From positions 1 through 34,390 of the forward strand of contig CAKQKT010000008.1 of assembly GCA_934249275.1 (NCBI GenBank): DNA of 34,390 bases. Reading direction: 5' to 3'. Positions 23,716 through 33,221 of this stretch are shown piece after piece (within the stretch, counting starts at the first letter, position 1; every line of letters begins with the position of its first letter). Under the pieces are notes generated by a model. The model was not told where the DNA came from. It saw only the letters and a list, made by a program, of their open reading frames with translations, and searched no databases. Origin of the DNA: an uncultured Sutterella sp. (GTDB lineage Bacteria > Pseudomonadota > Gammaproteobacteria > Burkholderiales > Burkholderiaceae_F). Position numbers and translations under genes: made by a program.

Positions 23716-24813
23716 TTATTCTTCGGCAGAACGGATTAACGCTTCAAGCTCTGCCATGCGGCTCGAAAGCGCCTTGAGCTCCTTGCGCATGGCGGGCAGG
23801 CGGGAAACCATGGCGGCGGTGAGCTGGAAGTCGCGTCCCTCCAAGGCCGGGAAGAAACCGGTCTTCTGAGCGGGATCCTTGCCCCAGCCGGTGATGGCCG
23901 TGGCCGGACCGACGCCGGAGCCCGCCGGGATGTCGATGTGGCCGTTGACCATGGCGGCGCCGCCGATCATGCAGTGGTCGCCCACGGAGGTGGAGCCGGC
24001 GATGCCCACGCAGGCCGCCATCACGACGTGGCGGCCGATGCGGTCGTTGTGACCGAGCTGGATCTGGTTGTCGAGCTTGGTGCCCTCGCCGATCACGGTG
24101 TCCTCAAGCGCGCCGCGGTCGATCGTGGTGCCGGCGCCGACCTCGACGTCGTCGCCGATGATGACGCGGCCCACCTGCGGGATCTTGATCCATTCGCCCT
24201 TGAAGGGAGCAAAGCCGAAGCCGTCTCCGCCGATCACGCAACCGGGCTGGAAGATGCATCGGTTGCCGACGATCGTGCCGCGTTCAAGCACGCAGTTCGG
24301 ATAAAGGAGGCAGTCCTCGCCAACAACCGTTCCCTCGCCCACGACGGCCCCCGTCTTGACGACGGTGCGGGCGCCCACGCGAGCGCCGCGGCGCACGACG
24401 GCAAGCGCCTCGATCGTGGCGGTCGGATCCACTTCGGCGCCCTCCTCGACGAAGGCGCGCGGATGGATGCCAGCAGGCGTTTCCACATGGAAGAGAATCT
24501 GAGAGGCAAACGCAAAGAAGGCGTACGGATTGTCGCAGACGAGCACGGCGCGGCCGGCGTCTTCAGAGCCGAAGAGCGCGGCGACGTCCTGCTCGCGCAT
24601 GATGAGGAGCGAGGCCTTGGAAGCCTTCATCGCCTCGGCGTAGACTGCGTTCGTAAGGAAGGCCATGTCGCCTTCGCCCGCCGCCTGCGGCGGCATGAAG
24701 CGGGAGACTTCGGCGCATTCGCCCAAGAGGCGCATGACAAGCCTTCCGCGGCTCATCTCGGAAACACGAGCAATCAGATCGGAAACGGCATAACGCGGCA
24801 GATTATCGGCCAT
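23716..24813 (-). CDS. lpxD: UDP-3-O-acylglucosamine N-acyltransferase
   Basis: A 365-residue acyltransferase adding the N-linked 3-hydroxyacyl chain in lipid A synthesis. It has an N-terminal uridine-binding domain (about 1-110), then left-handed beta-helix hexapeptide repeats (about 115-320) and a C-terminal helix. The catalytic histidine is in [11 protein letters not shown] (H255). GAGGAG precedes the ATG at 24813. It lies 84 nt after skp; a hairpin sits in that gap. Confidence 0.96.
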   Translation of the reverse strand: MADNLPRYAVSDLIARVSEMSRGRLVMRLLGECAEVSRFMPPQAAGEGDMAFLTNAVYAEAMKASKASLLIMREQDVAALFGSEDAGRAVLVCDNPYAFFAFASQILFHVETPAGIHPRAFVEEGAEVDPTATIEALAVVRRGARVGARTVVKTGAVVGEGTVVGEDCLLYPNCVLERGTIVGNRCIFQPGCVIGGDGFGFAPFKGEWIKIPQVGRVIIGDDVEVGAGTTIDRGALEDTVIGEGTKLDNQIQLGHNDRIGRHVVMAACVGIAGSTSVGDHCMIGGAAMVNGHIDIPAGSGVGPATAITGWGKDPAQKTGFFPALEGRDFQLTAAMVSRLPAMRKELKALSSRMAELEALIRSAEE

Positions 24814-24866
24814 AACGGCTCCTCAGTATGTTGTTGGCTGTTGTCTTTTGGGGCTTTCGGAGAAGC

Positions 24867-24887
24867 GAACGGGCCGGAGGCCCGTTC
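24867..24887. other. Stem-loop between skp and lpxD
   Basis: GAACGGGCC and GGCCCGTTC form a perfect 9-bp stem with a 3-nt loop in the skp-lpxD gap. No T-run follows on the minus strand, so it is more likely an mRNA-processing or stability hairpin than a terminator. Confidence 0.5.
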
Positions 24888-24897
24888 ATTCTTGTCC

Positions 24898-25422
24898 TTA
24901 CTTCTTCTGCGGCTTCACGTCGGCATCAAGCGCCTTCATCACGCGGTCCGTAATGTCGACCTTGGGGCTGGCATAGAAGAATTCGTAGAGCACCAGGTCG
25001 AACTTCTCCTTCTCGGCGATCTGCTGGATGATGCGGCCGGCACGGCCCTGCAACAGAAGCACCTCTTCATTTCGGCGCTGGTTGAACTCGTCTCGTGCCT
25101 CGCGGCTGCGGCGGGCGACGTCGCGCTCCATCTCGGCGAGTTCGCGGCGTTCGGCTACGCGTTCGGCCTCGGGCATGTCGGACGCGCCCTTTTCAAAGCG
25201 CTCGAGACGCTGCTTGAAGCGCTTGGTGAGTGCATCAATCTCCTCCTGGCGGCGCTGGCCTTCGGCATTGAGGCGTTCGCCGGCCTGAGCAGCGGAAAGC
25301 GAATCACGAAGGATGCGCTCCATGTTGACGACGCCGATGCGAAGATCCGCAGCGCTCGCCGGAGCAAGCATGGCAAGACCAAGCACGACGGACGAGAGAA
25401 CGGATGGCAGAAGTTTGTTCAC
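24898..25422 (-). CDS. skp: Periplasmic chaperone Skp (OmpH)
   Basis: A 174-residue OmpH/Skp chaperone that holds unfolded outer-membrane proteins on the way to BamA. The GTG at 25422 was chosen: AAAGGTG lies 6-7 nt upstream and the protein then begins with a clean signal peptide (positive N-terminus, hydrophobic core, cleavage near APASAA, about residue 24). A longer in-frame ATG start at 25485 would bury the signal. The mature part begins DLRIGVVNMERIL and continues as a charged alpha-helical coiled coil (about 45-140) typical of the Skp tentacles. It lies between bamA and lpxD, its classic position. Confidence 0.92.
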   Translation of the reverse strand: MNKLLPSVLSSVVLGLAMLAPASAADLRIGVVNMERILRDSLSAAQAGERLNAEGQRRQEEIDALTKRFKQRLERFEKGASDMPEAERVAERRELAEMERDVARRSREARDEFNQRRNEEVLLLQGRAGRIIQQIAEKEKFDLVLYEFFYASPKVDITDRVMKALDADVKPQKK

Positions 25423-25545
25423 GGTGTTCACCTTTGAGCTTGAAAAAAACGGGGCGCCCGTTTGAGCCGCCCCGTCTGCAGGCATTTTTGTATTCTACTT
25501 CCGCACGCGGACGGACGCAGATCCGACCGCGCGGACGAACAGGGC

Positions 25546-27870
25546 TTAGAAGCCCGTGCCGATCTGGAACTGGAAGCGCTGGGTCTTGTCGCCTTCCTTG
25601 TCGTTGAGCGGGAAGGCAACCGAGAACTTCAGCGGGCCGAGCGGAGAGATCCAGGCCACGCCGATGCCGGTCGAGTAGCGCAGGTCGTCAAGCGAGTATT
25701 CCTGACGGCTGTAGCCGTTGGCCTTGCCTTCATAGCCCCAGGCATAGCCCGTATCCAGGAAGCCGAAGATGCGAAGCGTGCGGTCGCCGCCCGGCAGCGG
25801 AGCGAGAAGCTCGAGCGAGGCATTGAGCATGCGGTCGCCGCCGAGGTTGTCGCCGTTGCTGTCCTTGGGTCCAAGCGTGCCGGACTCGAAGCCGCGCACC
25901 GAGCCGATGCCGCCGACGTAGAAGTTCTTGAAGAACGGGAACATGTCGGTCTTGCCGTAGACGTCGCCGTAGCCCAGTTCGCCGTTGAAGGCCAGCGTCC
26001 ACGTCTTGGTGAGCGGGAAGTAGTGCTGGTACTGGTAGGTCATCTTGTAGTACTCGATATCCATGCCGGGCAGACCGAACTCACCGTTGAGGCGCTGGTA
26101 CACGCCGCGCGTCGGCGCAAGCGAATTGTCTCGAGAGTCGCGCGACCAGCCGATCGTGGCAGCAACCGACACCGGGTTGGAGCCGTAGCGGTCCACGTAG
26201 TCCTGATAGCGGCGGGGCGAATTGGGGTTGGCGTCCACCTTCGTGGATTCGACCTTGCCGCCGAGGAACACGCGGTCGCTTTCCGTGAACGGAACGCCGA
26301 ATGCGAGCGATGCGCCTCGGGTTTCGTACTTCACGTCGGCAACGTCAAGCTCTTCAAGGTCGACCTTGCGGTCATAGATTTCCCACGAGCGGCTGATGCC
26401 TTCGGGCGTGACGTACGGCTCGACGACGGAAAGAGAATACGTGCGCTGGGACTTCGACGTGTTGACGTCGACCGACACGGACTTGCCGGTGCCGAAGACG
26501 TTGTTCTGCGCGAAGCCGGCGGAAAGGATGATGCCGTCCGACGTGGAGTAGCCGGCGCCGAGCGAGACGGAGCCGGTCGGGCGTTCCTTCACCTTGATGT
26601 CGACGTCAACCTGGTCGCGCGTGCCGGGCACGGGCACCGGATCGGCCGTCACCGTTTCGAAGTAGCCGAGACGGTCGATGCGGTCGCGGGAGAGCTTGAC
26701 CTTCGAGCTGTCGAACCAGGCGGCTTCGTACTGGCGGACCTCACGGCGGATCACTTCGTCCTTCGTGCGGTTGTTGCCCGTAATGTTCACGCGGCGGACA
26801 TAGGCGCGGCGGCCCGGGTCGAGCGTGTAGACGACGTCGACCGTGCGGTTTTCGCGGTCGGCCACCGGATTGGGCGTGGCGCTTGCAAAGGCGTAGCCGA
26901 GCGTGGAGAGCTTGTCGACGAGCGCCGTGGAAATGTTGTTGACGGTCTCAGCGTTGTAGACCTCGCCCTTTTCGAGCGTCACGAGCTTGTTGAGCTCTTC
27001 GTCAAGGCCGAGGAGGTCGCCGGTGAGCTTGGCGCCGGAGATCGTGTACTTCTCGCCCTCGGTCATGTTGATCGTGATGTAGACGTCGGACTTGTTGGGC
27101 GCGATGGAAACCTGAACGGAGTCGATCTTGAAGTCGAGATAGCCCTGGTTCATGTAGAACGAACGGATCGTTTCAAGGTCGGCCGCGAGCTTTTCACGGC
27201 TGTAGAGGTCGCGCTTCGTGTACCAACTGAACCAGTTGGGCATTCCGAGCTGCATCTGGTCAAGCAGATCGTCGGCATCGAAGAGACGGTTGCCCGTGAA
27301 GCGGATCGAGGCAATCGACGAGGCGCGGCCTTCGTCGACGTTGATCGTGATGCGCACGCGGTTGCGTTCGAGCGGCGTGGCGATGGTCTTGATCTTGACG
27401 CCATAGTAGCCGCGGGCGAGATACTGGCGACGCAGCTCCTGGTCGGCGCGATCAAGGGTCGCCTGGTCGAAGATGCGGCCTTCGGCCATGCCGACATCGC
27501 GCAGGCTGGTCTCAACCGCGTCCTTGTCGAAGGCCTTGATGCCGTGCGTCTCAATCGTTGCAACGGCCGGGCGCTCAATGATGCGCACCACGAGAACGTC
27601 GCCGTCCTGAGATAGCGTCACGTCCTTGAAGAGGCCGGAGCGGTAGAGCGAGTGAATGGCGCGGGTGCCCATTTCGGGCGTGTACTCGTCGCCGGTGCGG
27701 AACGGAAGGTGCGAGAAGACCGTACCGGGTTCGGTACGCATCAGGCCTTCGACTCGGATGTCGGAAATGACAAAAGCCGAGGCCCCCTCAGCACACACCA
27801 TGGCCGCAATGACAGCGGCGGCCGTCTTCGTCAGATTGGCAGACAAAATAAAATCTCTCAATATCGTCAC
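25546..27870 (-). CDS. bamA: Outer membrane protein assembly factor BamA
   Basis: A 774-residue Omp85 protein, the core of the BAM complex inserting beta-barrel proteins into the outer membrane. A signal peptide ends near EGASA (residue 32). Five POTRA domains follow (about 33-430; the first begins FVISDIRVEGLMRTEPGTVF), then a C-terminal 16-strand barrel with the VRGF motif (658-661) and the terminal phenylalanine (F774). The open frame begins with GTG at 27870, which has no clear Shine-Dalgarno. An alternative TTG at 27846, 8 nt after GAGAG, would give the shorter signal peptide SANLTKTAAAVIAA and may be the true start. It lies 186 nt after rseP and 123 nt before skp. Confidence 0.96.
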   Translation of the reverse strand: MTILRDFILSANLTKTAAAVIAAMVCAEGASAFVISDIRVEGLMRTEPGTVFSHLPFRTGDEYTPEMGTRAIHSLYRSGLFKDVTLSQDGDVLVVRIIERPAVATIETHGIKAFDKDAVETSLRDVGMAEGRIFDQATLDRADQELRRQYLARGYYGVKIKTIATPLERNRVRITINVDEGRASSIASIRFTGNRLFDADDLLDQMQLGMPNWFSWYTKRDLYSREKLAADLETIRSFYMNQGYLDFKIDSVQVSIAPNKSDVYITINMTEGEKYTISGAKLTGDLLGLDEELNKLVTLEKGEVYNAETVNNISTALVDKLSTLGYAFASATPNPVADRENRTVDVVYTLDPGRRAYVRRVNITGNNRTKDEVIRREVRQYEAAWFDSSKVKLSRDRIDRLGYFETVTADPVPVPGTRDQVDVDIKVKERPTGSVSLGAGYSTSDGIILSAGFAQNNVFGTGKSVSVDVNTSKSQRTYSLSVVEPYVTPEGISRSWEIYDRKVDLEELDVADVKYETRGASLAFGVPFTESDRVFLGGKVESTKVDANPNSPRRYQDYVDRYGSNPVSVAATIGWSRDSRDNSLAPTRGVYQRLNGEFGLPGMDIEYYKMTYQYQHYFPLTKTWTLAFNGELGYGDVYGKTDMFPFFKNFYVGGIGSVRGFESGTLGPKDSNGDNLGGDRMLNASLELLAPLPGGDRTLRIFGFLDTGYAWGYEGKANGYSRQEYSLDDLRYSTGIGVAWISPLGPLKFSVAFPLNDKEGDKTQRFQFQIGTGF

Positions 27871-28056
27871 GGGTCATGCCGACCGCCTTCATTGAATCGT
27901 TCCGGAATTCCCGGAAACGCCCTGAAAAGCGGCGGCAAATTTGTGTAAGGTTACCAAATCTTGAGGCTCTCCGTTAGACGGCTTCGGAGCATCATTGGAA
28001 ACAAAAGGGAAACTCCCAGTTTTTCACGCTCCTCATGCCCGCCCGTCAAAGCCTTC

Positions 28057-29394
28057 TCAAGCGCCCTCCAGCACTCGCGTGAGGTCGTTGTTCATCGCAA
28101 AAACAAAGAGCAGGAGCATCAGGAAGATGCCGGCCTTGCCGATCCATTCCCTTGTTTTGGTCGAAAAGTCGCGGCGGCGAAGTCCCTCAAGGCCGAGCAC
28201 TACAAGCTGTCCGCCGTCGAGCATCGGCACGGGAAGGAGATTCATGAAGCCGATCGCAATCGAAATGAGCGCAAGATAGTCGAGGAAGGGCACAAAGCCG
28301 CTGCGCACGGCGCTTCCCGCCATGTCGGCGATGCCGATCGGACCGGTGATGTTCTTGGTGCTTGCCTCGCCCGTGGCCATCTGGCTCATGCCCTTGGCCT
28401 GAAGCTGAGTAATGCTCTTCACCTTGCGCCAGCCCGAGGCAACGGCATCAAAGGGCGAAAGCCTCACCACAACCATTTCCGGCAGCGCGGCGATCTGGAT
28501 GCCGACGACCGTTCGTCCGTCGGACGTCACGGGAACGACCTCCACCTCGCGCACCGCCTCGGGCGTCTCGATATTGGAGAGCGTCATGCGCACGTTCGCA
28601 TTCTTGGGCGTCGCGCGAATCGCGTCGACCGCCTCGCCGACCGTGCCGACCTTGCAACCGTTGACGGCCAGAATCCTGTCGCCCGTCCTGAGCCCGGCCT
28701 TTTCAGCCGGCGAATCCTTGAAGGCCTTGGCGACAACAGGATCGCGAAGCATGGGGACAAGACCGAGCCGAACGATCGGGAGCTCGCGGCCCATGTCGTC
28801 GACATTCATGTCCTCAAGTGAGAAATGTCTGACAAAGACCTCGCCGTCGCGCGAAAACTTGACAGGGATGTCGACATTGCCCGAATGGCTGAGAAGCTCG
28901 ACATTCAAATCGGTCATGCCGACCACCGGGACGCCGTCGACCGCTAGCACTCGGTCGCCCTGGCGAACGCCTTCGGCGGCCGCCTGCGTCTTTGCGGGCG
29001 GCGTTCCCACCACGGATGCAAAATCGGGCGTGCCGATGGCGCCTATCATCACATAAAGGACGAAGGCGAGAATGAAGTTCGTCGCAGGACCCGCGAAGAG
29101 GACGAGACCGCGCTTCCAGCGGGCCTGGCGTGAATAAAGCCGGCTCCGATCGGATTCGGCAAGATTCGGATCCGTTTCCTCGGCCATCTGCACGTAGCCG
29201 CCGAGGGGAAACGCGGAAAGACAATACTCGGTCTCGCCCCGCTTCCTTCGCCAGAGAACGGGCCCCATGCCGAAGGAAAAGCGCGTCACCTTGATGTTGA
29301 AGAACTTCGCCGTGAGGAAATGGCCGCTTTCATGAATGATGACGATGATGCCGATGGTAAGAAGAAAGCCGACGAGGCCCAGAAGAAAGGTCAT
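28057..29394 (-). CDS. rseP: Site-2 intramembrane zinc metalloprotease RseP
   Basis: A 445-residue S2P protease that cleaves anti-sigma factors and remnant signal peptides in the inner membrane. The zinc motif HESGH (H21, E22, H25) is in the first transmembrane segment. The third ligand is in PVPMLDGGQ (D393). Two PDZ domains lie between (about 120-200 and 215-290; for example GDRVLAVDG and GDRILAVNG). The ATG at 29394 lacks a clear Shine-Dalgarno, but the family start MxxLLxLxxFLLTIGI fits. In most relatives it directly follows dxr; here two ABC exporters intervene. Confidence 0.95.
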   Translation of the reverse strand: MTFLLGLVGFLLTIGIIVIIHESGHFLTAKFFNIKVTRFSFGMGPVLWRRKRGETEYCLSAFPLGGYVQMAEETDPNLAESDRSRLYSRQARWKRGLVLFAGPATNFILAFVLYVMIGAIGTPDFASVVGTPPAKTQAAAEGVRQGDRVLAVDGVPVVGMTDLNVELLSHSGNVDIPVKFSRDGEVFVRHFSLEDMNVDDMGRELPIVRLGLVPMLRDPVVAKAFKDSPAEKAGLRTGDRILAVNGCKVGTVGEAVDAIRATPKNANVRMTLSNIETPEAVREVEVVPVTSDGRTVVGIQIAALPEMVVVRLSPFDAVASGWRKVKSITQLQAKGMSQMATGEASTKNITGPIGIADMAGSAVRSGFVPFLDYLALISIAIGFMNLLPVPMLDGGQLVVLGLEGLRRRDFSTKTREWIGKAGIFLMLLLFVFAMNNDLTRVLEGA

Positions 29395-29512
29395 GATCTA
29401 ATGTCAGAAATATGAGTTCCGGATCAACAAAATACTGGTATTGTGCGGCAGGCACGGGATAGTACCGCGCTCTGCGCACGTTTCGTTACGCTTTTCCTCG
29501 GATAGTCCGCTC

Positions 29513-31255
29513 TCAGGCCGTCGTCTGAAGCTCGACAAGGCGGGCAAAAACGCCCTGAGCAGCCATCAGCTCGTCATAGGTGCCCATTTCGACAATTCTG
29601 CCTTCCTTCATGACGACGATGCGGTCGACGCCGGCAATGGTCGAGAGCCTGTGCGCGACGATGAGACAGGTGCGGCCCGAACGCAGGCGATCCATCGCCT
29701 CGGCGACGTGCCTTTCGGTCTTGCTGTCGAGCGCGCTCGTTGCCTCGTCCATGATCAGAATCGGCGCATTGCGCAGGAAGGCGCGAGCAATGGAAATGCG
29801 CTGCTTCTGGCCGCCGGAGAAGAGGCTTCCGCCCTCGCCGGTTCGCGTCTCGAGCCCTTCGGGAAGCTCGGCCACCATCTCGGTCAGAGACGCAGCTTCA
29901 AGCGCTTCCTGAATCTGTTCGTCAGTGACGTTCTCAAGACCATAGGTCAGATTGTTTCTCAGCGTGTCGTCGAAGATCACGACATCCTGCGTGACGAAGG
30001 CAAGCTTCTTGCGCAGGCTGCCGAGCCTGAAGTCTCGAATATCCTCGCCGTCGATCAGAACGCGCCCGGATTCGGGATCGGCAAAACGCGGCAGCAGATT
30101 GATGAGCGTCGACTTGCCGGAACCCGACTGGCCCACGACGGCAATGCGCTCGCCGGGACGAACGGTGAGATTGAAGTCCCTGACGGCCGGCTCATCCTTG
30201 CCGGGATAGCGCACGACAACGTTCTCAAACGTAATGCCGCCTTCGCCCGGCTCGATTTCAAGTTCCTTGTCGCCTTCGGTCTCGGCCTGAGAATCGAGCG
30301 TCTCGAAGATGCTGCGCGCCGCAACGGAAATGCTCGCGAACGTGCCGCTCAAGCCCGAAAGATGCTGAATCGGATCTCGGAGAAGAAGCAGCGCAGAGAG
30401 GAAGGTGACGAACTGCCCGATCGTGAGCATCCCCTTCTGAGCCTGATAAAGGGCAACGCCCACGACAAACGCGATGGCGACAAGCGTGAGAATCTGCGTG
30501 GCGGGCGTCGAGAGCGCATTGAACTTGATGCCCTTCAGAGTCAGCGAATAGATGCGCTCGTTGACCTTGGCAAAACGCTTTTCCTCGAAATCGTACGTAT
30601 TGCTCACCTTGACAAGGCTTTCGGCCTCATAGGTTTCCTGAACACGCGAAATCATGCTGCCCAGAGTTTCCTGACTCTCCTTCACAATCTTGCGGATGCG
30701 GCGGGAAATCACGCGAAGCGTGACGGCCAGCGCCGGAACAATCACGAATGTAACGAGCGTCAGCTTCCAGTCATGCCAAAAGAGCACGGCCAGGAGCGCC
30801 ACCACCTGAACCGAATCTCGCACCAGCACGATGATGGACTGCACGGCGCCGGAAAGCGCGATCGTTGCTTCGTTGACGAACTTCGAACTGATGCGGCCCG
30901 TCGTATTGCGCTGATACTCAGCCTCAGGCCAGTGAAGAATGGTGTCGAACAGCTGTGTGCGAAGCTTGACCAGCACGGCCTGGCTCACCTGAGCCATCAA
31001 AACGGTGCTCATCACAGTGCTGACGGCAAAAATCAGGGTCACGCCGACCAGTGCCAGCGGCGCCAGATAAACTAGCGAGCCGTCCTGGCCATAAAAACCC
31101 ATGTCCAGCATCTTGCCGAGCAGCGTCGCCGTAAGGGACGACATGCTTGCCGACCCCATGAGGAAGACCACGGCCAAAGCGATGCGCCACTTGTGAGAGA
31201 GGAAATACTTGTAGAGGCGGAGCAATTCCGGATCAAACTTGTCCTTCCACGTCAT
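29513..31255 (-). CDS. MsbA-like half ABC exporter (second of a tandem pair)
   Basis: A 580-residue exporter: six-helix transmembrane domain (about 20-310) fused to a nucleotide-binding domain (about 340-575). Walker A is GQSGSGKST (375-383), the signature is FSGGQ (479-483, Phe in place of the usual Leu), Walker B ends D503-E504 and the switch histidine is H535. The ATG overlaps the stop of the upstream exporter gene (ATGA, 31252-31255), so the two are translated together. It is a clear paralogue of its neighbour (for example WPEAEYQRNTTG and LVRDSVQVVALL). In this envelope operon the likely cargo is lipid A/core LPS or another lipid. Heterodimer or two homodimers cannot be decided. Confidence 0.9.
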   Translation of the reverse strand: MTWKDKFDPELLRLYKYFLSHKWRIALAVVFLMGSASMSSLTATLLGKMLDMGFYGQDGSLVYLAPLALVGVTLIFAVSTVMSTVLMAQVSQAVLVKLRTQLFDTILHWPEAEYQRNTTGRISSKFVNEATIALSGAVQSIIVLVRDSVQVVALLAVLFWHDWKLTLVTFVIVPALAVTLRVISRRIRKIVKESQETLGSMISRVQETYEAESLVKVSNTYDFEEKRFAKVNERIYSLTLKGIKFNALSTPATQILTLVAIAFVVGVALYQAQKGMLTIGQFVTFLSALLLLRDPIQHLSGLSGTFASISVAARSIFETLDSQAETEGDKELEIEPGEGGITFENVVVRYPGKDEPAVRDFNLTVRPGERIAVVGQSGSGKSTLINLLPRFADPESGRVLIDGEDIRDFRLGSLRKKLAFVTQDVVIFDDTLRNNLTYGLENVTDEQIQEALEAASLTEMVAELPEGLETRTGEGGSLFSGGQKQRISIARAFLRNAPILIMDEATSALDSKTERHVAEAMDRLRSGRTCLIVAHRLSTIAGVDRIVVMKEGRIVEMGTYDELMAAQGVFARLVELQTTA

Positions 31256-33051
31256 GCCGTCACCTCGGTCGTCTGGTTGTCATTCTTCTTGCTGCCGTGA
31301 GTATCAAGCGCCTGAAGCCTGGACAATTCGGCGAAAAGCCCGTTCTGCTTGAGAAGCTCTTCCCTTGTGCCCATTTCCTTCACCTGACCCTCGGCCATGG
31401 CTACGATCAGATTCGCATGCTCAATGGTGGCAAAGCGATGGGCCACCATGAACGTCGTGCGTCCCTTCATCAGGGTCAGCAGAGCATCCTTGATCTTTTC
31501 CTCGCTTTCACTGTCAAGCGCACTCGTCGCCTCGTCGAGAATCAGGATCGGCGTATTGCGCAGGAATGCTCTCGCAATCGACACACGCTGCTTCTGGCCA
31601 CCCGAGAGCTGGCCGCCAGCCTCGCCGACAGGCGTGTCAAGCCCCTGAGGCAGGGATTTGATGAATTCGGTCAGAGCCGCCGCTTCAACGGCCTTCCAAA
31701 CCTGCTCTTCCGTTGCATCCGGCGTGCCGTACATGATGTTGTTGCGGATCGTGTCATCAAAGAGGATCACGTCCTGCGAAACAATCGCAAGGTGCCGGCG
31801 AAGAGATTCAAGCGTCAGGCTTTGAGCGTCCACGCCGTCAATCAGGATGCGGCCTTCAGTCGGATTCCAGAAACGCGGGATCATGTGCACCAGCGTGCTC
31901 TTCCCGGATCCGGAAAGCCCCACCAGAGCGACGCAGTCGCCGGCCTTCAATTTCAGATTAAAGTCATGAACGGCATCACGATCCGCATTCGGATAGCGCA
32001 GGGACACGTGTTCAAAGACAAAATCGCCTCGGCATGCCTTGAGCTCGACCGTACCGTTGTCTGCCTCATCCGCGTCATTCAAAATGCTGAAGATGCTCTC
32101 GGCGGCAACCGCCATCATGACAAAGCCGGAGTTAACCCCGGACAAATTGCGAAGCGGCGGCATCAGGAGCAGCAGGGCGGCCAGAAAGGTCACGAAGTCG
32201 CCCATGGTGATCATGCCCTGACTGATCTGGAACATGGCAAATCCGAGCACGACGGCAACGCCGGACATGAAGATGAGCTGAGTGAGCGGCGTGCCCATTG
32301 ACGTCACCTTCGTCATGTCGACCATCATTTTGCTGACGCCGTCATTAATGTCCTTGAATCGATTGCTTTCCAGAGCATACGCATCGGAGAGCTTGACCAG
32401 GCGGTGTCCTTCGCAAATCTCCTTCACCCTCTCAAGAACAGTGGCAAAGGAAGACTGACACGACTGCATGATCTTCTTCATGCGCTTGTTGATCCAGCGC
32501 AGAAGCATGACGATGACCGGCGCAATGACAAGGCTCGCAGCAGCAAGCATCCAGTTGTTCCAAACGAGCATGCAGGTCAGCGCCACCACCTGAATGCTGT
32601 CGCGCACGAGAATGATGCAGGATTTGCTGGCATTCGAAAGCGCCACGTTTGCTTCAAACACAAACTTGGACGTCACATTGCCGGTCGAATTTCTCTGATA
32701 GGTCTCGGCCGGCCAGCGAAGAAGCTTGTGAAAAATCTGGCTTCTCAACTTTAAAAGCACGCTCTGACTGGTTTTGCCGAGCAAGTAATTGCTCATGAAC
32801 ATGCTTCCGCCGTGAAGGAAGGCGATAAGGATGAGCGCCACGGGAGCGCCGATCACAATCCATTCCTGCTGCTCATAGAAGCCGGCATCGGTCATCTTTC
32901 CGAGAAGCGTTGCGATAAGCGATGAACTTGCGCCCGCGCAAACCATGAAGACGACGGACATGATGAGCTTGCCTTTGTGAGGCTTCAGATATCCGATCAG
33001 CTTGAGAAGGCTCGGGTTGAGCTTGGACTTTAGTCGTTGAATAAGTGACAT
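31252..33051 (-). CDS. MsbA-like half ABC exporter (first of a tandem pair)
   Basis: A 599-residue exporter with a six-helix domain (about 25-325) and a C-terminal ATPase. Walker A is GLSGSGKST (378-386), the signature LSGGQ (482-486), Walker B ends D506-E507 and the switch histidine is H538. All ATPase residues are canonical, so the site looks active. It shares blocks with the second exporter (WPAETYQRNSTG, LVRDSIQVVALT), so the pair probably arose by tandem duplication. The ATG at 33051 has no good Shine-Dalgarno. It has its own promoter inside a striking inverted repeat 87-142 nt upstream. The product ends in a hydrophilic, asparagine/threonine-rich tail. Confidence 0.9.
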   Translation of the reverse strand: MSLIQRLKSKLNPSLLKLIGYLKPHKGKLIMSVVFMVCAGASSSLIATLLGKMTDAGFYEQQEWIVIGAPVALILIAFLHGGSMFMSNYLLGKTSQSVLLKLRSQIFHKLLRWPAETYQRNSTGNVTSKFVFEANVALSNASKSCIILVRDSIQVVALTCMLVWNNWMLAAASLVIAPVIVMLLRWINKRMKKIMQSCQSSFATVLERVKEICEGHRLVKLSDAYALESNRFKDINDGVSKMMVDMTKVTSMGTPLTQLIFMSGVAVVLGFAMFQISQGMITMGDFVTFLAALLLLMPPLRNLSGVNSGFVMMAVAAESIFSILNDADEADNGTVELKACRGDFVFEHVSLRYPNADRDAVHDFNLKLKAGDCVALVGLSGSGKSTLVHMIPRFWNPTEGRILIDGVDAQSLTLESLRRHLAIVSQDVILFDDTIRNNIMYGTPDATEEQVWKAVEAAALTEFIKSLPQGLDTPVGEAGGQLSGGQKQRVSIARAFLRNTPILILDEATSALDSESEEKIKDALLTLMKGRTTFMVAHRFATIEHANLIVAMAEGQVKEMGTREELLKQNGLFAELSRLQALDTHGSKKNDNQTTEVTA

Positions 33052-33137
33052 GGAGTGAGGTGTGCTGGCTGCCGGAGACTGTACGCTCCGGGCAGGAGAA
33101 TCCCGCCGGTGCCATCGGCATGATGGCCGGGATCATG

Positions 33138-33193
33138 ATTTCCGTGTATGCCGCTATTGTACAGAGACGACTCGCCGCGGCAAACACGGAAAT
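33138..33193 (-). promoter_or_regulatory. Promoter of the ABC exporter pair enclosed by a 17-bp inverted repeat
   Basis: On the minus strand TTGCCG (33183-33178), a 16-bp spacer and TACAAT (33161-33156) form a sigma-70-like promoter; start expected near 33149. Arms 33138-33154 and 33177-33193 are inverted copies of each other over 17 bp with one mismatch, 22 bp apart. One arm covers the -35 and the other covers the start site, as in a repressor operator. In read-through RNA from dxr the same repeat would form a 17-bp hairpin. Confidence 0.62.
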
Positions 33194-33221
33194 GCAATGT
33201 ATCTATTTGAGACCTTTATGC

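Noticed and set aside
25462..27615. A 717-codon plus-strand open frame opposite bamA
   Set aside because: No recognisable domain; it is complementary to intact bamA.
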